A stretch of DNA of 64,000 nucleotides, from contig JALSQX010000001.1 in the NCBI GenBank assembly GCA_026985075.1, forward strand, positions 1-64,000. Reading direction: 5' to 3'. A program made the translations under genes and the position numbers. Positions within the stretch are counted from its first letter, which is position 1. Each line of letters opens with the position of its first letter. Shown one piece after another: positions 1 through 9,858 of the stretch. A model generated the notes under the pieces. It made no database searches, was not told where the DNA came from, and worked only from the letters and a program-made list of their open reading frames with translations. Origin of the DNA: Blastocatellia bacterium (GTDB lineage: Bacteria; Acidobacteriota; Blastocatellia; HR10; J050).

Positions 1-259
1 GGAGATCGTACATACGGCCAAGCGTACGGGCGCGCGCGTGGCCGGACCGATTCCTCTGCCGACGGAGAAGAGTCGCTACACCGTGCTCCGCTCACCCCAT
101 GTGGACAAGAAGTCGCGCGAGCAATTCGAGATCCGGACTCACAAGCGGCTCATCGATATTCTCGATCCCACGCCGAAGACGATCGATGAGCTCATGCGCC
201 TGGATCTGCCGGGGGGCGTGGATGTCGAAATCAAAGCGTTCGGCAGGGAATCCGAATGA
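1..259 (+). CDS. rpsJ: 30S ribosomal protein S10, 3' part
   Basis: The reading frame is open from base 2 and gives the last 85 residues of S10, a small-subunit head protein that also joins NusB in antitermination. The stretches [17 protein letters not shown] and [16 protein letters not shown] are typical of the family, and the end ([16 protein letters not shown]) matches the normal C-terminus apart from a short tail, GRESE. The start lies outside the window. It is the first visible gene of the S10 operon, 64 bases before rplC. Confidence 0.96.
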   Translation, partial: EIVHTAKRTGARVAGPIPLPTEKSRYTVLRSPHVDKKSREQFEIRTHKRLIDILDPTPKTIDELMRLDLPGGVDVEIKAFGRESE

Positions 260-323
260 TCAATGGGGAGGGCCGATGGGGCGGCATCCTGAATCGGTCA
301 CCCCTCATTGGTAGGATAGAGCC

Positions 324-956
324 ATGGTCAATGGAATTATCGGCAAGAAAATCGGAATGACGCAGATCTACCAGGAAGATGGAACGGCCGTGCCGGTCAC
401 GGTGATCAAGGCTGGCCCCTGCGTCGTCGTGCAGCGCAAGACGGCGAGCAAAGATGGATACGACGCCGTGCAACTCGGATTGGTGGAAGAGAAACCGCCG
501 AAGAAAGTGAATAAGCCGATGCGCGGACACTTCGCCAAAGCGGGCGTCCCGCCGACGCGCATCCTGCGCGAATTCCGTCTCGATGATGAGGCAGAGGCTC
601 CCAACGTCGGGGATCATGTGCTCGTCGATCAGTTCGCGCCGGGCGATCTGGTTCATGTGGTGGGGACGACTAAAGGGCGCGGGTTTGCCGGGTTCATCAA
701 GCGCCATCGCTTCGCTGGCGGAGAAGCGACCCACGGATCGATGTTCCATCGGAGACCAGGGTCGATCGGCGCGTCCAGCTTCCCCTCGCGCGTGTGGCCG
801 GGGCAGCGTATGGCCGGACACATGGGGACGGCGCGCCAGACGATCAAGAACCTGCGGGTGATGCATGTCGATCCGGAGAAACATCTCCTGGTGGTGAAAG
901 GCAGCGTCCCGGGGCCAAATGGGGGATATCTGCTGATCAAGAAGGCGAGGAGATAG
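324..956 (+). CDS. rplC: 50S ribosomal protein L3
   Basis: This 210-residue protein has the L3 N-terminus ([13 protein letters not shown]) and the conserved central loop containing [18 protein letters not shown], which reaches towards the peptidyl transferase centre. L3 is an early-assembly 23S rRNA-binding protein. The length is normal. The ATG at 324 follows only a weak GGATAG-like ribosome site. The next gene, rplD, begins 3 bases after its stop, so the two are almost certainly cotranscribed and translationally linked. Confidence 0.97.
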   Translation: MVNGIIGKKIGMTQIYQEDGTAVPVTVIKAGPCVVVQRKTASKDGYDAVQLGLVEEKPPKKVNKPMRGHFAKAGVPPTRILREFRLDDEAEAPNVGDHVLVDQFAPGDLVHVVGTTKGRGFAGFIKRHRFAGGEATHGSMFHRRPGSIGASSFPSRVWPGQRMAGHMGTARQTIKNLRVMHVDPEKHLLVVKGSVPGPNGGYLLIKKARR

Positions 957-959
957 GTC

Positions 960-1586
960 ATGCCAACAGTGGAAGTGCGAAATCTGGACAACGAGGTCGT
1001 CGGGGAACTCGAACTCTCCGACCAGGTGTTTGGCGCCCCGCTCAATCGGAGTCTGATCTATGAGGCCGTTCGGTGGTACATGGCCAAACAGCGCGCCGGT
1101 ACGGCGTCCACCAAGACGCGCGGCGAGGTGGCCGGGTCGGGGCGCAAGTTGTGGCGGCAGAAAGGGACTGGACGCGCCCGGGTGGGCTCTATCCGAACCC
1201 CACTCTGGAGGCACGGCGGAACGGTTCACGGGCCGCGGCCGCGCGACTACTCCTATCATCTGCCCAAGAAGATGCGTCGGGGCGCCTTGCGATCAGTCCT
1301 CTCGGAGCGATTGCGGGAGGGAAACCTTCGGGTCATCGAGGCGTTCGAGCTGCCGACGCACAAGACCAAGGCGTTCGCTCAGATCCTGGATCGGTTGGAA
1401 CTCGATGGCAAGACGCTGATCATCGATTCCCATGAGAACTGGAATCTCGCTCTGGCCTCGCGGAATCTTCCCGGCGTGAAGGTGATCGAGAGTCGGGAGC
1501 TCAATATTTACGACGCCTTGTATTATCAGCAATTGGTCTTCTCCAAAGCGGCGATCGAACAGGTCGAGAAACTCTTGGCCACGTGA
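960..1586 (+). CDS. rplD: 50S ribosomal protein L4
   Basis: The 208 residues show the L4 signature: the RNA-binding loop with TKTRGEVAGSGRKLWRQKGTGRAR and the following HGGTVHGPRPRDYSY, shown here in part only as GSGRKLWRQKGTGRAR. L4 lines the exit tunnel; in enterobacteria it also represses the S10 operon, which cannot be judged here. Start ATG at 960 is 3 bases after rplC. The length is normal and nothing is unusual. Confidence 0.97.
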   Translation: MPTVEVRNLDNEVVGELELSDQVFGAPLNRSLIYEAVRWYMAKQRAGTASTKTRGEVAGSGRKLWRQKGTGRARVGSIRTPLWRHGGTVHGPRPRDYSYHLPKKMRRGALRSVLSERLREGNLRVIEAFELPTHKTKAFAQILDRLELDGKTLIIDSHENWNLALASRNLPGVKVIESRELNIYDALYYQQLVFSKAAIEQVEKLLAT

Positions 1587-1602
1587 GAGGGAGGAGGACG
1601 TT

Positions 1603-1914
1603 ATGGAGAGCGTATGGGATGTCATTCAAGCACCGGTGGTCACGGAAAAGGCTCTGGAGTTGAAGGATCGACCCGAAGAGGAAGGGCCGCAGGTATTGGT
1701 GTTCAGAGTGAACCCTCGGGCCAATAAGCACCAGATCAAGCAGGCGGTGGAGAAGATCTTCAACGTCAAAGTGGAGAAAGTGCGCGTCACCCGACAGCGG
1801 GGCAAGCGCGTCTATCGGTGGGGACGGCTCGTCGGCGAACGGAAGGAGTGGAAGAAAGCGTACGTCACGCTCAAACCCGGGGAGCGGATCACCGAGTATG
1901 CGGAAGTGATTTGA
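1603..1914 (+). CDS. rplW: 50S ribosomal protein L23
   Basis: This 103-residue protein begins [17 protein letters not shown] and contains [17 protein letters not shown], the core of L23. L23 sits at the tunnel exit and is the docking site for trigger factor and SRP. A good GGGAGGAGG site lies just before the ATG at 1603. It is 16 bases after rplD in the standard L3-L4-L23-L2 order. Confidence 0.97.
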   Translation: MESVWDVIQAPVVTEKALELKDRPEEEGPQVLVFRVNPRANKHQIKQAVEKIFNVKVEKVRVTRQRGKRVYRWGRLVGERKEWKKAYVTLKPGERITEYAEVI

Positions 1915-1969
1915 GATCGGCGAGTCCCGGGGATTCGCCCCGGTCAGTGACGACATTGGGGAGGACATC

Positions 1970-2791
1970 ATGGCGATTAAATCAGTGGCACCGGTCAATC
2001 CGTCGCGGCGATTCCAGACATTTTTGGATAAATCGGAGATCACGGCCGATAAACCCTATAAGCCGCTGGTGGTGAGCAAAAAGCGGATCAGCGGGCGGAA
2101 CAATCATGGCCATATCACCGTCCGACGCCGGGGCGGAGGGCACAAGCGGCGGTTGCGACTGATTGATTTCAAACGCGATAAGATCGGCATCCCGGCCAAG
2201 GTGGCGACCATCGAGTATGATCCCAATCGTTCGGCGTTCATCGCCCTGTTGCATTACGCCGATGGTGAGAAGCGGTATATCCTGGCGCCTCATGGACTGA
2301 AGGTCGGGCAGACGGTCGTCTCCGGGCCAGAGGCGGATATCCTGGTCGGCAATGCCTTGCCGCTCAGTCATATTCCTCTGGGGACGACCATTCACAACAT
2401 CGAACTCCGGCCGGGTAAGGGGGGGCAGTTGGTGCGCAGTGCCGGAGCGGCGGCGCAGCTCATCGCCCGAGAGGGCGATTATGCTCAGGTGCGGTTGCCC
2501 TCGGGCGAGATTCGAAAGATCCACGTCCGGTGCATGGCCACCATCGGCCAGGTGGGCAATCTCGATCATGAGAATGTCACGCTGGGGAAGGCCGGTCGGG
2601 CCCGATACTTGGGCATCCGGCCGCACGTGCGCGGCGTGGCCATGAATCCCATCGATCACCCTCACGGGGGCGGCGAGGGGCGAACCAGCGGTGGACGACA
2701 TCCGGTGACGCCCTGGGGGCAGCCCACGCGAGGCTTCAAGACGCGGCGCAACAAGAAGACGGATCAGTACATTATCAAACGGAGGAAATGA
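1970..2791 (+). CDS. rplB: 50S ribosomal protein L2
   Basis: The 273 residues match the usual L2 length. The oligonucleotide-binding half holds [20 protein letters not shown] and the C-terminal half holds [19 protein letters not shown], the conserved loop beside the peptidyl transferase centre. L2 binds 23S rRNA and helps subunit association. A GGGGAGGA site precedes the ATG at 1970. Confidence 0.98.
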   Translation: MAIKSVAPVNPSRRFQTFLDKSEITADKPYKPLVVSKKRISGRNNHGHITVRRRGGGHKRRLRLIDFKRDKIGIPAKVATIEYDPNRSAFIALLHYADGEKRYILAPHGLKVGQTVVSGPEADILVGNALPLSHIPLGTTIHNIELRPGKGGQLVRSAGAAAQLIAREGDYAQVRLPSGEIRKIHVRCMATIGQVGNLDHENVTLGKAGRARYLGIRPHVRGVAMNPIDHPHGGGEGRTSGGRHPVTPWGQPTRGFKTRRNKKTDQYIIKRRK

Positions 2792-2880
2792 TCGCTGGGA
2801 CTCTTCGGCCCGGCGGCGTGGCGAGACCGTCTCCGCCACGCCGGTCGAGTGGGCCGGGAATCACGTTGGCGTGACGAGCT

Positions 2881-3165
2881 ATGGCACGATCATTGAAAAA
2901 AGGACCGTTCGTTGATGATCATTTGTTGAAGAAGATTCTGGCCTTGAACGAGTCGGGCGAGCGCAAGGTCATCAAGACCTGGTCGCGGCGCTCCACCATC
3001 ATTCCGCAGATGGTGGGACATACCATCGCCGTGCACAACGGGAGGAAGTTCATCCCGGTGTACATCACCGAGAACATGGTGGGGCATAAGTTGGGCGAGT
3101 TTGCGCCCACCCGGACGTTCAAGGGACATCCGGAGAAGAGCGAGAAGGCCGCCAGACGGCGGTGA
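2881..3165 (+). CDS. rpsS: 30S ribosomal protein S19
   Basis: This 94-residue protein begins [18 protein letters not shown] and carries [20 protein letters not shown], the S19 signature region. S19 forms a complex with S13 in the head of the small subunit. The gap after rplB is 89 bases and GC-rich. Start ATG at 2881 has no strong ribosome site, which suggests coupling to upstream translation. Confidence 0.97.
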   Translation: MARSLKKGPFVDDHLLKKILALNESGERKVIKTWSRRSTIIPQMVGHTIAVHNGRKFIPVYITENMVGHKLGEFAPTRTFKGHPEKSEKAARRR

Positions 3166-3209
3166 TCAACGACGGGCGAGTGACTACTCTCTGAGGGGCG
3201 GAATGAGTT

Positions 3210-3578
3210 ATGGAAGCACGGGCGATAGCCAAGCGCGTTCCCGGGTCGCCGCAGAAAGCGCGACTCGTGATCGATCTCATTCGCGGGAAGCGGGTCAATG
3301 AGGCGCGCTCCATCTTGTTGTTCACCAAGAAGCGAGCCGCGCGCAAGATCCTGGAAGTGCTCAACTCGGCCATCGCCAATGCCGAGCAGAAGGCCGAGGA
3401 GCAGAACGTATTGGTCGATATCGACGAGTTGTACGTGAAGGAATGTCACGTCAACACCGGGCCAACCAAATATCGCGCGGGCGCCCGGCGATATCGACCG
3501 GCCCCGCGCGGCCGCGTCTATGTGGAGCGGCGGCGATGCAGTCACATTACCATCGTGGTGTCAACGGAAAAATCGTGA
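3210..3578 (+). CDS. rplV: 50S ribosomal protein L22
   Basis: The 122 residues begin [20 protein letters not shown] and include the loop [14 protein letters not shown], the L22 beta-hairpin that reaches into the exit tunnel and affects macrolide sensitivity. Normal length. The order rpsS-rplV-rpsC is standard. Confidence 0.97.
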   Translation: MEARAIAKRVPGSPQKARLVIDLIRGKRVNEARSILLFTKKRAARKILEVLNSAIANAEQKAEEQNVLVDIDELYVKECHVNTGPTKYRAGARRYRPAPRGRVYVERRRCSHITIVVSTEKS

Positions 3579-3656
3579 CTCGTGGGTCGCGCATCGTGGT
3601 GCGGAGAACCGCGGGCGACCAATCACGAATCGCGAAATGACGAGATTGGAGGATCT

Positions 3657-4325
3657 GTGGGACAGAAGACACATCCATACGGATTCAGATTGGGATACAT
3701 TCGGAACTGGCATTCCGTGTGGTTTGCCAAGAAGGATTATGGTGAACTCCTGCTCGAAGACCTGGAGCTGAAAGCCGATCTCAAGCGGCGGTTCACCGGA
3801 GCGGGCGTCTCGCATATTGATGTCGAGCGGGCGGCCAATAAGCTCAAGATCATCATCCACACGGCGCGTCCGGGCATCATCATCGGCCGGCGGGGAGCCG
3901 AGATCGACCGGTTGAGGAGCGATATCCAGGCTCGCACCGGGCGGGAGGTGTTGATCAACATTCAAGAGGTCGATCGTCCCGAGTTGAATGCTCAACTCCA
4001 GGCCGAGAAGGTCGCCCAGCAGCTGGAGAAGCGCGTGGCGTTTCGCCGGGCCATGCGCAAGGCCGTCGAAGACGCCATGCGGTTTGGTGCCAAGGGCATC
4101 AAGGTGAGGGTATCGGGACGACTCAATGGCGCGGAAATCGCTCGCTCGGAATGGTACCTGCAAGGGCGCCTGCCGTTGCAAACGCTGCGCGCCGATATCG
4201 AATATGGCTTCGCCCAGGCGTTCACCACCTACGGGACGCTGGGGGTCAAGGTGTGGATCTATCGGGGAGACATTCTGGATCCCGATTCGGTCATGGTGAA
4301 GCCGCGGTCGGGTCCGCGCCGGTGA
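3657..4325 (+). CDS. rpsC: 30S ribosomal protein S3
   Basis: I chose the GTG at 3657, preceded by GGAGG with a 4-base gap, because it gives the family N-terminus [17 protein letters not shown]. The open frame extends further upstream to 3582 but that part has no S3 similarity. The 222-residue product has a KH domain with the GxxG loop in [17 protein letters not shown] and the C-terminal S3 domain. S3 helps form the mRNA entry channel. Confidence 0.96.
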   Translation: MGQKTHPYGFRLGYIRNWHSVWFAKKDYGELLLEDLELKADLKRRFTGAGVSHIDVERAANKLKIIIHTARPGIIIGRRGAEIDRLRSDIQARTGREVLINIQEVDRPELNAQLQAEKVAQQLEKRVAFRRAMRKAVEDAMRFGAKGIKVRVSGRLNGAEIARSEWYLQGRLPLQTLRADIEYGFAQAFTTYGTLGVKVWIYRGDILDPDSVMVKPRSGPRR

Positions 4326-4391
4326 GCCGGCTGCGGGCGAGAGGGCGATCGATGAGACGCCTGGAAAACCGCTCATGAGGAGAGAAGCATC

Positions 4392-4817
4392 ATGTTAATG
4401 CCGAAGAAAGTGAAACATCGAAAACAGCACCGGGGGCGCATGACAGGGAAGGCCCTTCGCGGCTCGACGCTGGCCTTTGGCGAGTATGGGCTCAAGGCGC
4501 TGGAACCGGCCTGGATCACCGATCGGCAGATCGAAGCCGCCCGCGTGGCCATCACCCGGTTCGTCCGTCGGGGAGGGAAGATGTGGATTCGCATCTTCCC
4601 GGACAAGCCCGTGACCCGGAAGCCTCAAGAAGTCCGCATGGGGAAGGGAAAGGGATCGCCCGAATTCTGGGTGGCCGTCGTCAAGCCGGGCCGCATTCTC
4701 TACGAACTGGAGGGCGTGCCCGAGGAGATGGCCCGCGAGGCCATGCGTCTGGCGGCCGCCAAGTTGCCCATCCGAACGAAGTTCGTCACCCGGCGGGACA
4801 TGGTAGGAGGGATATGA
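4392..4817 (+). CDS. rplP: 50S ribosomal protein L16
   Basis: This 141-residue protein begins [20 protein letters not shown] and contains [19 protein letters not shown], both diagnostic of L16. L16 lies near the A-site and organises tRNA binding and subunit assembly. Length is normal. Its stop is 2 bases before the preferred rpmC start. Confidence 0.97.
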   Translation: MLMPKKVKHRKQHRGRMTGKALRGSTLAFGEYGLKALEPAWITDRQIEAARVAITRFVRRGGKMWIRIFPDKPVTRKPQEVRMGKGKGSPEFWVAVVKPGRILYELEGVPEEMAREAMRLAAAKLPIRTKFVTRRDMVGGI

Positions 4818-4819
4818 CG

Positions 4820-5017
4820 ATGAAGCCGGAAGAATTGCGCGAGTTGAGCGATGACGAACTGAAGGAGAGAATCAACAGCCTGAAAGAGACCATCTTTCGG
4901 CTCCGATTCAAACTGAGTCTGGGCGAGATGAGCGCGCTGAAGAACTATCGAGAGGCCAAAAAGGATTTGGCCCGCGTGAAGACCATTTTGCGCGAGCGAC
5001 AATTGAAGATCAGGTGA
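4820..5017 (+). CDS. rpmC: 50S ribosomal protein L29
   Basis: The 65-residue protein is the coiled helical L29 (MKPEELRELSDDELKERINS, then an Arg/Lys-rich helix ending RERQLKIR). Two in-frame ATGs exist, 4814 and 4820. I prefer 4820 because GGAGG at 4806-4810 is then 9 bases away; 4814 would overlap the rplP stop and sit too close to that site. Confidence 0.93.
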   Translation: MKPEELRELSDDELKERINSLKETIFRLRFKLSLGEMSALKNYREAKKDLARVKTILRERQLKIR

Positions 5018-5139
5018 AGCACCAGCACCGTCGGCGATCGGTCGCCGGGCAGGGCTCCTGACGTGAAGAGACACCCGGAGGAGGGGGCCCGAGGAGCGGG
5101 ACCGATGGTCGAGGGTTGAACATTCGTGGAAAGAGCCTT

Positions 5140-5484
5140 ATGAGCGAAACACAAGGAGCGATACAATCCCCAGCCGCTCGCCCGCGAGGGCGGCGCCGCG
5201 AGATGGTCGGCGTGGTGACCAGCGCCAAGATGATCAAGACGGTCGTCGTCACCGTGGATCGCCTGGTTCGCCATCCCAAGTACAGGCGCGTCGTGCGGCG
5301 ACGATCCAAGTTCATGGCCCATGACGAGTTGGGCTGTCGCGCAGGCGACAAGGTGCGCATCATGGAGACGCGGCCACTCTCGGCTCGCAAGCGATGGCGA
5401 GTGGTGGAGATCATCCAACCGGCCACGCGACCTGTTAATGAGCGGCCGGTGGAAGCCGAAGTCATCGAGCCTGAGCAGATCTGA
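5140..5484 (+). CDS. rpsQ: 30S ribosomal protein S17, extended at both ends
   Basis: The core [20 protein letters not shown] to [20 protein letters not shown] is S17, an OB-fold protein that binds 16S rRNA early in assembly. With the ATG at 5140 the product has 114 residues, longer than the usual 80-90. The extra residues are an Arg/Pro-rich N-terminal segment and an acidic C-terminal tail. An upstream in-frame start at 5116 is possible but lacks a better ribosome site. Confidence 0.93.
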   Translation: MSETQGAIQSPAARPRGRRREMVGVVTSAKMIKTVVVTVDRLVRHPKYRRVVRRRSKFMAHDELGCRAGDKVRIMETRPLSARKRWRVVEIIQPATRPVNERPVEAEVIEPEQI

Positions 5485-5533
5485 TGACGTGGAGTGATGA
5501 AGGCTCGTTGCCGGGCCTTCGGGGAGGAACGCT

Positions 5534-5902
5534 ATGATTCAGATGCGAACGATCCTCGATGTGGCAGATAATTCCGGGGCCAAGAAGATCGCCTGTATCT
5601 CTACGGTCGGCGGCGGCACGGGACCGGTGGCCTCTCTGGGTGACGTGATCACGGCCTCGGTGAAGGAGGCCACGCCCGATGGAACGGTCAAGAAAGGCCA
5701 AGTCGTGCGCGCCGTGGTCGTGCGCACCCGAAAAGAGGTTCGCCGTAAGGATGGGAGCTACATTCGCTTTGATGATAACGCCGCCGTATTGATCAAACCA
5801 GACGGCGAACCGATGGGGACGCGCGTGTTCGGACCGGTGGCGCGCGAGTTGCGCGAGAAGAAGTTCATGAAAATTATTTCCCTGGCTCCGGAGGTGATTT
5901 GA
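5534..5902 (+). CDS. rplN: 50S ribosomal protein L14
   Basis: The 122 residues begin [19 protein letters not shown] and end with the L14 motif [21 protein letters not shown]14 forms an intersubunit bridge and is the RsfS target in other bacteria. Length is exactly typical. A GGGGAGGA site precedes the ATG. Confidence 0.98.
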   Translation: MIQMRTILDVADNSGAKKIACISTVGGGTGPVASLGDVITASVKEATPDGTVKKGQVVRAVVVRTRKEVRRKDGSYIRFDDNAAVLIKPDGEPMGTRVFGPVARELREKKFMKIISLAPEVI

Positions 5903-5905
5903 GAC

Positions 5906-6259
5906 ATGGCGGGCATTCATGTGAAGAAGAACGATACGGTGATCGTGCTCACGGCCAGTCCCATGGAGCGCGATGCCTCGGGACGACTGGTGCGCAAGCG
6001 CGGGCGCGTCATCGAAGTGCGCCCCCGGGAGGGCAAGGTCCTCATCGAAGGCTTCAAGGTGGTCAAGCGACATCTGCGCCCGGATCCCCGACGCGGCATC
6101 AGTGGAGGCATCATGGAGCGCGAATCCTACATCGATATCTCCAATGTCATGGTGGTCTGTCCCGCCTGCAATCGGCCCACGCGCATCAAGTGGGATGTGG
6201 CGGGCGGCCGCAAAACCCGCCTGTGCAAGAAATGCGGGGGGAACATCGATCAAGTCTGA
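5906..6259 (+). CDS. rplX: 50S ribosomal protein L24
   Basis: The 117-residue protein has an N-terminal KOW motif ([14 protein letters not shown], then [18 protein letters not shown]) and a C-terminal [12 protein letters not shown] ... CKKCGGNI. The paired CxxC motifs are seen in many L24 proteins and could bind zinc. L24 starts large-subunit assembly. It begins 3 bases after rplN. Confidence 0.96.
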   Translation: MAGIHVKKNDTVIVLTASPMERDASGRLVRKRGRVIEVRPREGKVLIEGFKVVKRHLRPDPRRGISGGIMERESYIDISNVMVVCPACNRPTRIKWDVAGGRKTRLCKKCGGNIDQV

Positions 6260-6269
6260 AGGTGACGTT

Positions 6270-6836
6270 ATGGCGACGGCGAAACCGAAGTACGTGCCAC
6301 GGCTGAAACAACGGTATCGGGAGGTGGTGGTGCCCGCTCTGATGAAGGAATTCGGCATCACCAATCCCATGGCGGTGCCCAAGCTGGAGAAGATCGTGAT
6401 CAACATGGGATTGGGAGAGGCGACGCAGAATCCCAAAGTGTTAGATGTCGCGGTGGAGGAGCTGGCGGCCATCACCGGCCAGCGGCCGGTCATCACCCGG
6501 GCGCGCAAGTCGATCGCGGCGTTCAAATTGCGCAAAGGGATGCCCATTGGGGCTATGGTCACGTTGCGCGGCGATCGGATGTATGAGTTTCTGGATCGAT
6601 TGATCAATATTGCTCTGCCTCGAGTGCGCGACTTTCGCGGCGTGTCGCCCAAATCGTTCGATGGCCGAGGGAATTACACGCTGGGATTGAGGGATCAACT
6701 GGTATTCCCCGAAGTCGATTTCAACAAAGTGGATAAGATCCGAGGTATGAACATCTGCATCGTCACCACGGCCGAGACGGATGAAGAGGCCCGAGCCTTG
6801 TTGGCTCATCTGGGCATGCCGTTTCGGCAGGGGTAG
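6270..6836 (+). CDS. rplE: 50S ribosomal protein L5
   Basis: I chose ATG 6270, preceded by AGGTGA, giving [20 protein letters not shown], the usual L5 start; a longer open frame upstream overlaps rplX and is not L5. The product is 188 residues, with [20 protein letters not shown] and the C-terminal [16 protein letters not shown]5 binds 5S rRNA and forms the central protuberance. Confidence 0.97.
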   Translation: MATAKPKYVPRLKQRYREVVVPALMKEFGITNPMAVPKLEKIVINMGLGEATQNPKVLDVAVEELAAITGQRPVITRARKSIAAFKLRKGMPIGAMVTLRGDRMYEFLDRLINIALPRVRDFRGVSPKSFDGRGNYTLGLRDQLVFPEVDFNKVDKIRGMNICIVTTAETDEEARALLAHLGMPFRQG

Positions 6837-6860
6837 GCGAGCAGCGAGGAAGGGGAGCGT

Positions 6861-7046
6861 ATGGCCAGAAAAAGCTTTTTCGCCAAAATGCGGAAGAAAC
6901 CGAAGTTCAAGGTCCGATACCGAAACCGATGCCGGCGGTGCGGTCGCCCGCGAGGGTATTATCGGAAGTTCATGTTATGTCGACTCTGCTTCCGAGAGCT
7001 CGCCCTGGCGGGGCATATTCCCGGTGTGACCAAAGCGAGTTGGTGA
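6861..7046 (+). CDS. rpsN: 30S ribosomal protein S14, zinc (type Z) form
   Basis: The 61-residue protein is the short S14 form: [20 protein letters not shown], then [20 protein letters not shown]. Cys24, Cys27, Cys40 and Cys43 form the zinc-binding set. The long zinc-free paralogue is not in this window. GGGGAG lies a few bases before the ATG. Confidence 0.97.
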   Translation: MARKSFFAKMRKKPKFKVRYRNRCRRCGRPRGYYRKFMLCRLCFRELALAGHIPGVTKASW

Positions 7047-7091
7047 ATCGTGGATCAGAGCCGGTGAAGCGAACCACGAGCGAGGATGACT

Positions 7092-7484
7092 ATGACGGAT
7101 CCAATTGCTGATATGCTCACGCGGATACGCAATGCCTTGGCGGCCCGGCATCAGCGGGTGGATATTCCCGCCTCCAAGATCAAGACGGAGATCGCCCGCG
7201 TGCTCAAGGAGGAAGGGTACATCAACACCTTCAAGGTCATCGGAGAGGGGCCGCACAAGACGTTGCGCATCTATTTGAAATACGGCCCGGAGGGTGAGGA
7301 TGTGATCACTCACTTGGAGCGCGTCTCCAAGCCGGGACGCCGGGTCTATGTGGGAGCCGAGGAAATCCCCTACGTCCTGCAAGGACTGGGAATCTGCATC
7401 TTGACGACATCTCAGGGCATCATGACGGGCCACGAGGCGCGCCGCCGACACATCGGCGGAGAGGTGCTCTGTTACATCTACTGA
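7092..7484 (+). CDS. rpsH: 30S ribosomal protein S8
   Basis: The protein begins [20 protein letters not shown] and ends GGEVLCYIY, the classical S8 ends; it is 130 residues. An in-frame ATG also exists at 7086, but the GAGG at 7082-7085 is then directly adjacent, so 7092 is preferred. S8 binds 16S helix 21 and, in enterobacteria, represses the spc operon. Confidence 0.95.
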   Translation: MTDPIADMLTRIRNALAARHQRVDIPASKIKTEIARVLKEEGYINTFKVIGEGPHKTLRIYLKYGPEGEDVITHLERVSKPGRRVYVGAEEIPYVLQGLGICILTTSQGIMTGHEARRRHIGGEVLCYIY

Positions 7485-7543
7485 GGGCGTGCCGAGGCTG
7501 GGATCGCCTCCGCCCCCTCGGGTCTGTAAGGTGAGGGAAGAGG

Positions 7544-8107
7544 ATGTCACGAATTGGCAGGAAACCGATTCAATTACCACCGGGCGTGGAGGTCACCATC
7601 GGTCCCGACCACTTGGAAGTGAAGGGACCCAAGGGGACTCTCCGGACGCCGATTCCACCGGGCATTCGCTTTCGCGTCGAGGACGGATGGTTGAAGGCGG
7701 AACGGGAGAGCGATGATCTGGCCGCCTTTCATGGATTGGCCCGCGCGCTGGCCGCTAACGCCGTTCGGGGCGTCTCGGAAGGCTTTTCCCGGGAATTGGA
7801 CATCGTCGGCGTCGGCTACCAGGCCACCGTGCAGGGTCGCGTCGTGGTGTTCAATCTCGGCTACTCGCACCCGATCGAATTTCCCATTCCCGAGGGGATC
7901 GAGATCAAGGTGGAGCGGAAGTCCAAGCCGATCCAACAGTATCAGATGTCCGTCATCGTCTCGGGCATCGACAAGCAATTGGTTGGCCAGGTGGCGGCCA
8001 ATATCCGGAGGTTGCGGCAACCGGATCCCTACAAAGGGAAGGGCATCCGATACGCCGACGAGGTGTTGCGATTGAAACCGGGCAAGGCGGGAGCCAAAGT
8101 CGGATGA
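7544..8107 (+). CDS. rplF: 50S ribosomal protein L6
   Basis: The 187 residues begin [20 protein letters not shown] and contain [20 protein letters not shown] and [19 protein letters not shown], the C-terminal L6 signature. L6 lies near the factor-binding region. The gap after rpsH is 59 bases. A GGAAGAGG site precedes the ATG. Confidence 0.98.
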   Translation: MSRIGRKPIQLPPGVEVTIGPDHLEVKGPKGTLRTPIPPGIRFRVEDGWLKAERESDDLAAFHGLARALAANAVRGVSEGFSRELDIVGVGYQATVQGRVVVFNLGYSHPIEFPIPEGIEIKVERKSKPIQQYQMSVIVSGIDKQLVGQVAANIRRLRQPDPYKGKGIRYADEVLRLKPGKAGAKVG

Positions 8108-8136
8108 CCGCCGCTGGGGCGAAGGGAGTGTGAGGT

Positions 8137-8496
8137 ATGGCCAGGAAATCACGACGAGAGATACGCGATGCCGTACATCGTCGCATTCGGAAGAAAATCA
8201 GAGGGACGGCCGAGCGGCCGCGACTCTGCGTCTATCGAAGCCTGAAGCACATCTACGCCCAGGTCATCGATGATGAGCGCGGGCACACGTTGGCCTCGGC
8301 CTCGACGTTGGATAAGAGCATCGGCGCCGGGTATGGCGGCAACGTGGCCGCCGCCCGCGAGGTGGGCAAACTGATCGCCGCCCGCGCCCTGGACCAGGGC
8401 ATCAAACGCGTCGTCTTCGACCGAGGCGGCTACCGCTATCATGGGCGCGTGAAAGCGTTGGCCGAAGCGGCCCGGGAATCGGGATTGGAGTTCTGA
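8137..8496 (+). CDS. rplR: 50S ribosomal protein L18
   Basis: This 119-residue protein has the basic N-terminus and [38 protein letters not shown] and [20 protein letters not shown], all L18 hallmarks. L18 binds 5S rRNA with L5 and L25. It is followed 4 bases later by rpsE. Confidence 0.97.
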   Translation: MARKSRREIRDAVHRRIRKKIRGTAERPRLCVYRSLKHIYAQVIDDERGHTLASASTLDKSIGAGYGGNVAAAREVGKLIAARALDQGIKRVVFDRGGYRYHGRVKALAEAARESGLEF

Positions 8497-8500
8497 CACT

Positions 8501-9013
8501 ATGATCAACCAGCGGGAACGCATCTCACCGGAAGGATTGGATCTCAAGGAGTTCGTCGTCTCCATCAACCGGGTGACCAAAGTAGTCAAAGGGGGGAAGA
8601 ATCTGTCATTCAGCGCCCTGGTTGTGGTGGGCGATGGGCATGGGATCGTCGGATACGGTCTGGGGAAGGCCCGCGAGGTTCCCATGGCCATCCGAAAGGG
8701 ACTGGAGGCGGCCAAGAAAAACCTCATTCGCGTGCCGCTCAGGGGGACCACGTTGCCTCATCCGATCATCGGCCACTTCGGGGCCGGAAAGGTCCTCCTC
8801 AAGCCGGCGTCCGAGGGAACGGGCATCATCGCCGGTGGCGCAGTGCGCGCCGTGTTGCAGGCGGCCGGCGTCCAGAACGTGCTCACCAAGAGTATTGGAT
8901 CGAACAATCCGCATAACATGGTCAAGGCTGTGTTCGATGGATTGATGAGAATGCGCAGCGCCGAAGAGGTGGCGCGACTGCGCGGCAAATCGGTGGAGGA
9001 CTTGCGCGGATAG
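8501..9013 (+). CDS. rpsE: 30S ribosomal protein S5
   Basis: The 170-residue protein has the double-stranded RNA-binding-like domain [20 protein letters not shown] with the following [20 protein letters not shown], then the C-terminal domain with [21 protein letters not shown]5 affects accuracy and mRNA unwinding. Length and context are normal. Confidence 0.98.
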   Translation: MINQRERISPEGLDLKEFVVSINRVTKVVKGGKNLSFSALVVVGDGHGIVGYGLGKAREVPMAIRKGLEAAKKNLIRVPLRGTTLPHPIIGHFGAGKVLLKPASEGTGIIAGGAVRAVLQAAGVQNVLTKSIGSNNPHNMVKAVFDGLMRMRSAEEVARLRGKSVEDLRG

Positions 9014-9066
9014 CATTCCCGCCGACTCGCCGCCCGCGGATGTTGACGAGTCGATGAGAGGTCGCT

Positions 9067-9276
9067 ATGGGCAAGAAGCGGACAACGCGGCATAAGGGGA
9101 CCATCAAGCTTCAGTACTATCGCAGCACCATCAATCGGCCGGCGGCCCATAAGCGCATTGTGCGAAGTCTGGGGTTCACCAAGCTCAATCAGATTATCGA
9201 GCGACCGGATACGCCGGCCATTCGAGGCATGGTGGCCAAGGTGCCGCATCTGGTGAGGATTCTTCAAGAGCATTGA
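9067..9276 (+). CDS. rpmD: 50S ribosomal protein L30
   Basis: The 69-residue product contains [40 protein letters not shown] and [14 protein letters not shown], the bacterial L30 pattern. A GAGAGG site precedes the ATG. It lies between rpsE and rplO as usual. Confidence 0.96.
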   Translation: MGKKRTTRHKGTIKLQYYRSTINRPAAHKRIVRSLGFTKLNQIIERPDTPAIRGMVAKVPHLVRILQEH

Positions 9277-9353
9277 CCGCCAGATGGGATCGGGAGTGGC
9301 GCGACGGCCATGAGGATCGGCGTTCGCTCCCGGCCCCGATGGGGGGAGGTCAT

Positions 9354-9809
9354 ATGGTGATTGGATTGCATAATCTCAAACCGGCCAAAGGCGCGGTGAA
9401 GAAGAAGCGGCGGTTGGGTATCGGTCCCGGTTCGGGCCGCGGAAAGACGGCCGGGCGCGGGCACAAGGGACAGAAGTCGCGCTCGGGTTATTCGATGAAA
9501 ATCGGATTCGAAGGCGGCCAGATGCCCTTGCAACGTCGCCTGCCGAAGCGAGGATTCACCAATCCGACCAAGAAGCAGTGGGTCGAGGTCAATCTGGACG
9601 TGCTGGAACGACGGTTCGAGAAGGGCGAGACGGTGACGCCGGATATTCTATTGGAGCGCCGTATCATTCGGAAGATCGGCGATGGCGTGGTCATCCTGGG
9701 GCGCGGAGAGTTGACCAAGCCGTTGACCGTGGTGGCGCATCGGTTCAGCGCCTCGGCCAAAGAGAAGATCGAAGCTGCCGGCGGCACCGTCCAAAGCGTG
9801 AGTCCCTGA
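9354..9809 (+). CDS. rplO: 50S ribosomal protein L15
   Basis: I chose ATG 9354, just after the strong GGGGGGAGG at 9341-9349, giving [21 protein letters not shown] longer open frame from 9273 has no L15 similarity in its first 27 residues. The 151-residue product has the Gly-rich basic region [20 protein letters not shown] and [18 protein letters not shown]15 is a late-assembly 23S rRNA protein. Confidence 0.96.
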   Translation: MVIGLHNLKPAKGAVKKKRRLGIGPGSGRGKTAGRGHKGQKSRSGYSMKIGFEGGQMPLQRRLPKRGFTNPTKKQWVEVNLDVLERRFEKGETVTPDILLERRIIRKIGDGVVILGRGELTKPLTVVAHRFSASAKEKIEAAGGTVQSVSP

Positions 9810-9858
9810 GGGCGCGTGCCGCAGGCGGTGAGCTGGGCCGTCGTGAGGGTCTTGAATT

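Noticed and set aside
231..1259. 342-codon open frame on the minus strand
   Set aside because: It lies opposite rplC and rplD, both unmistakable. Long antisense frames are common in GC-rich coding DNA, and the product shows no known domain.
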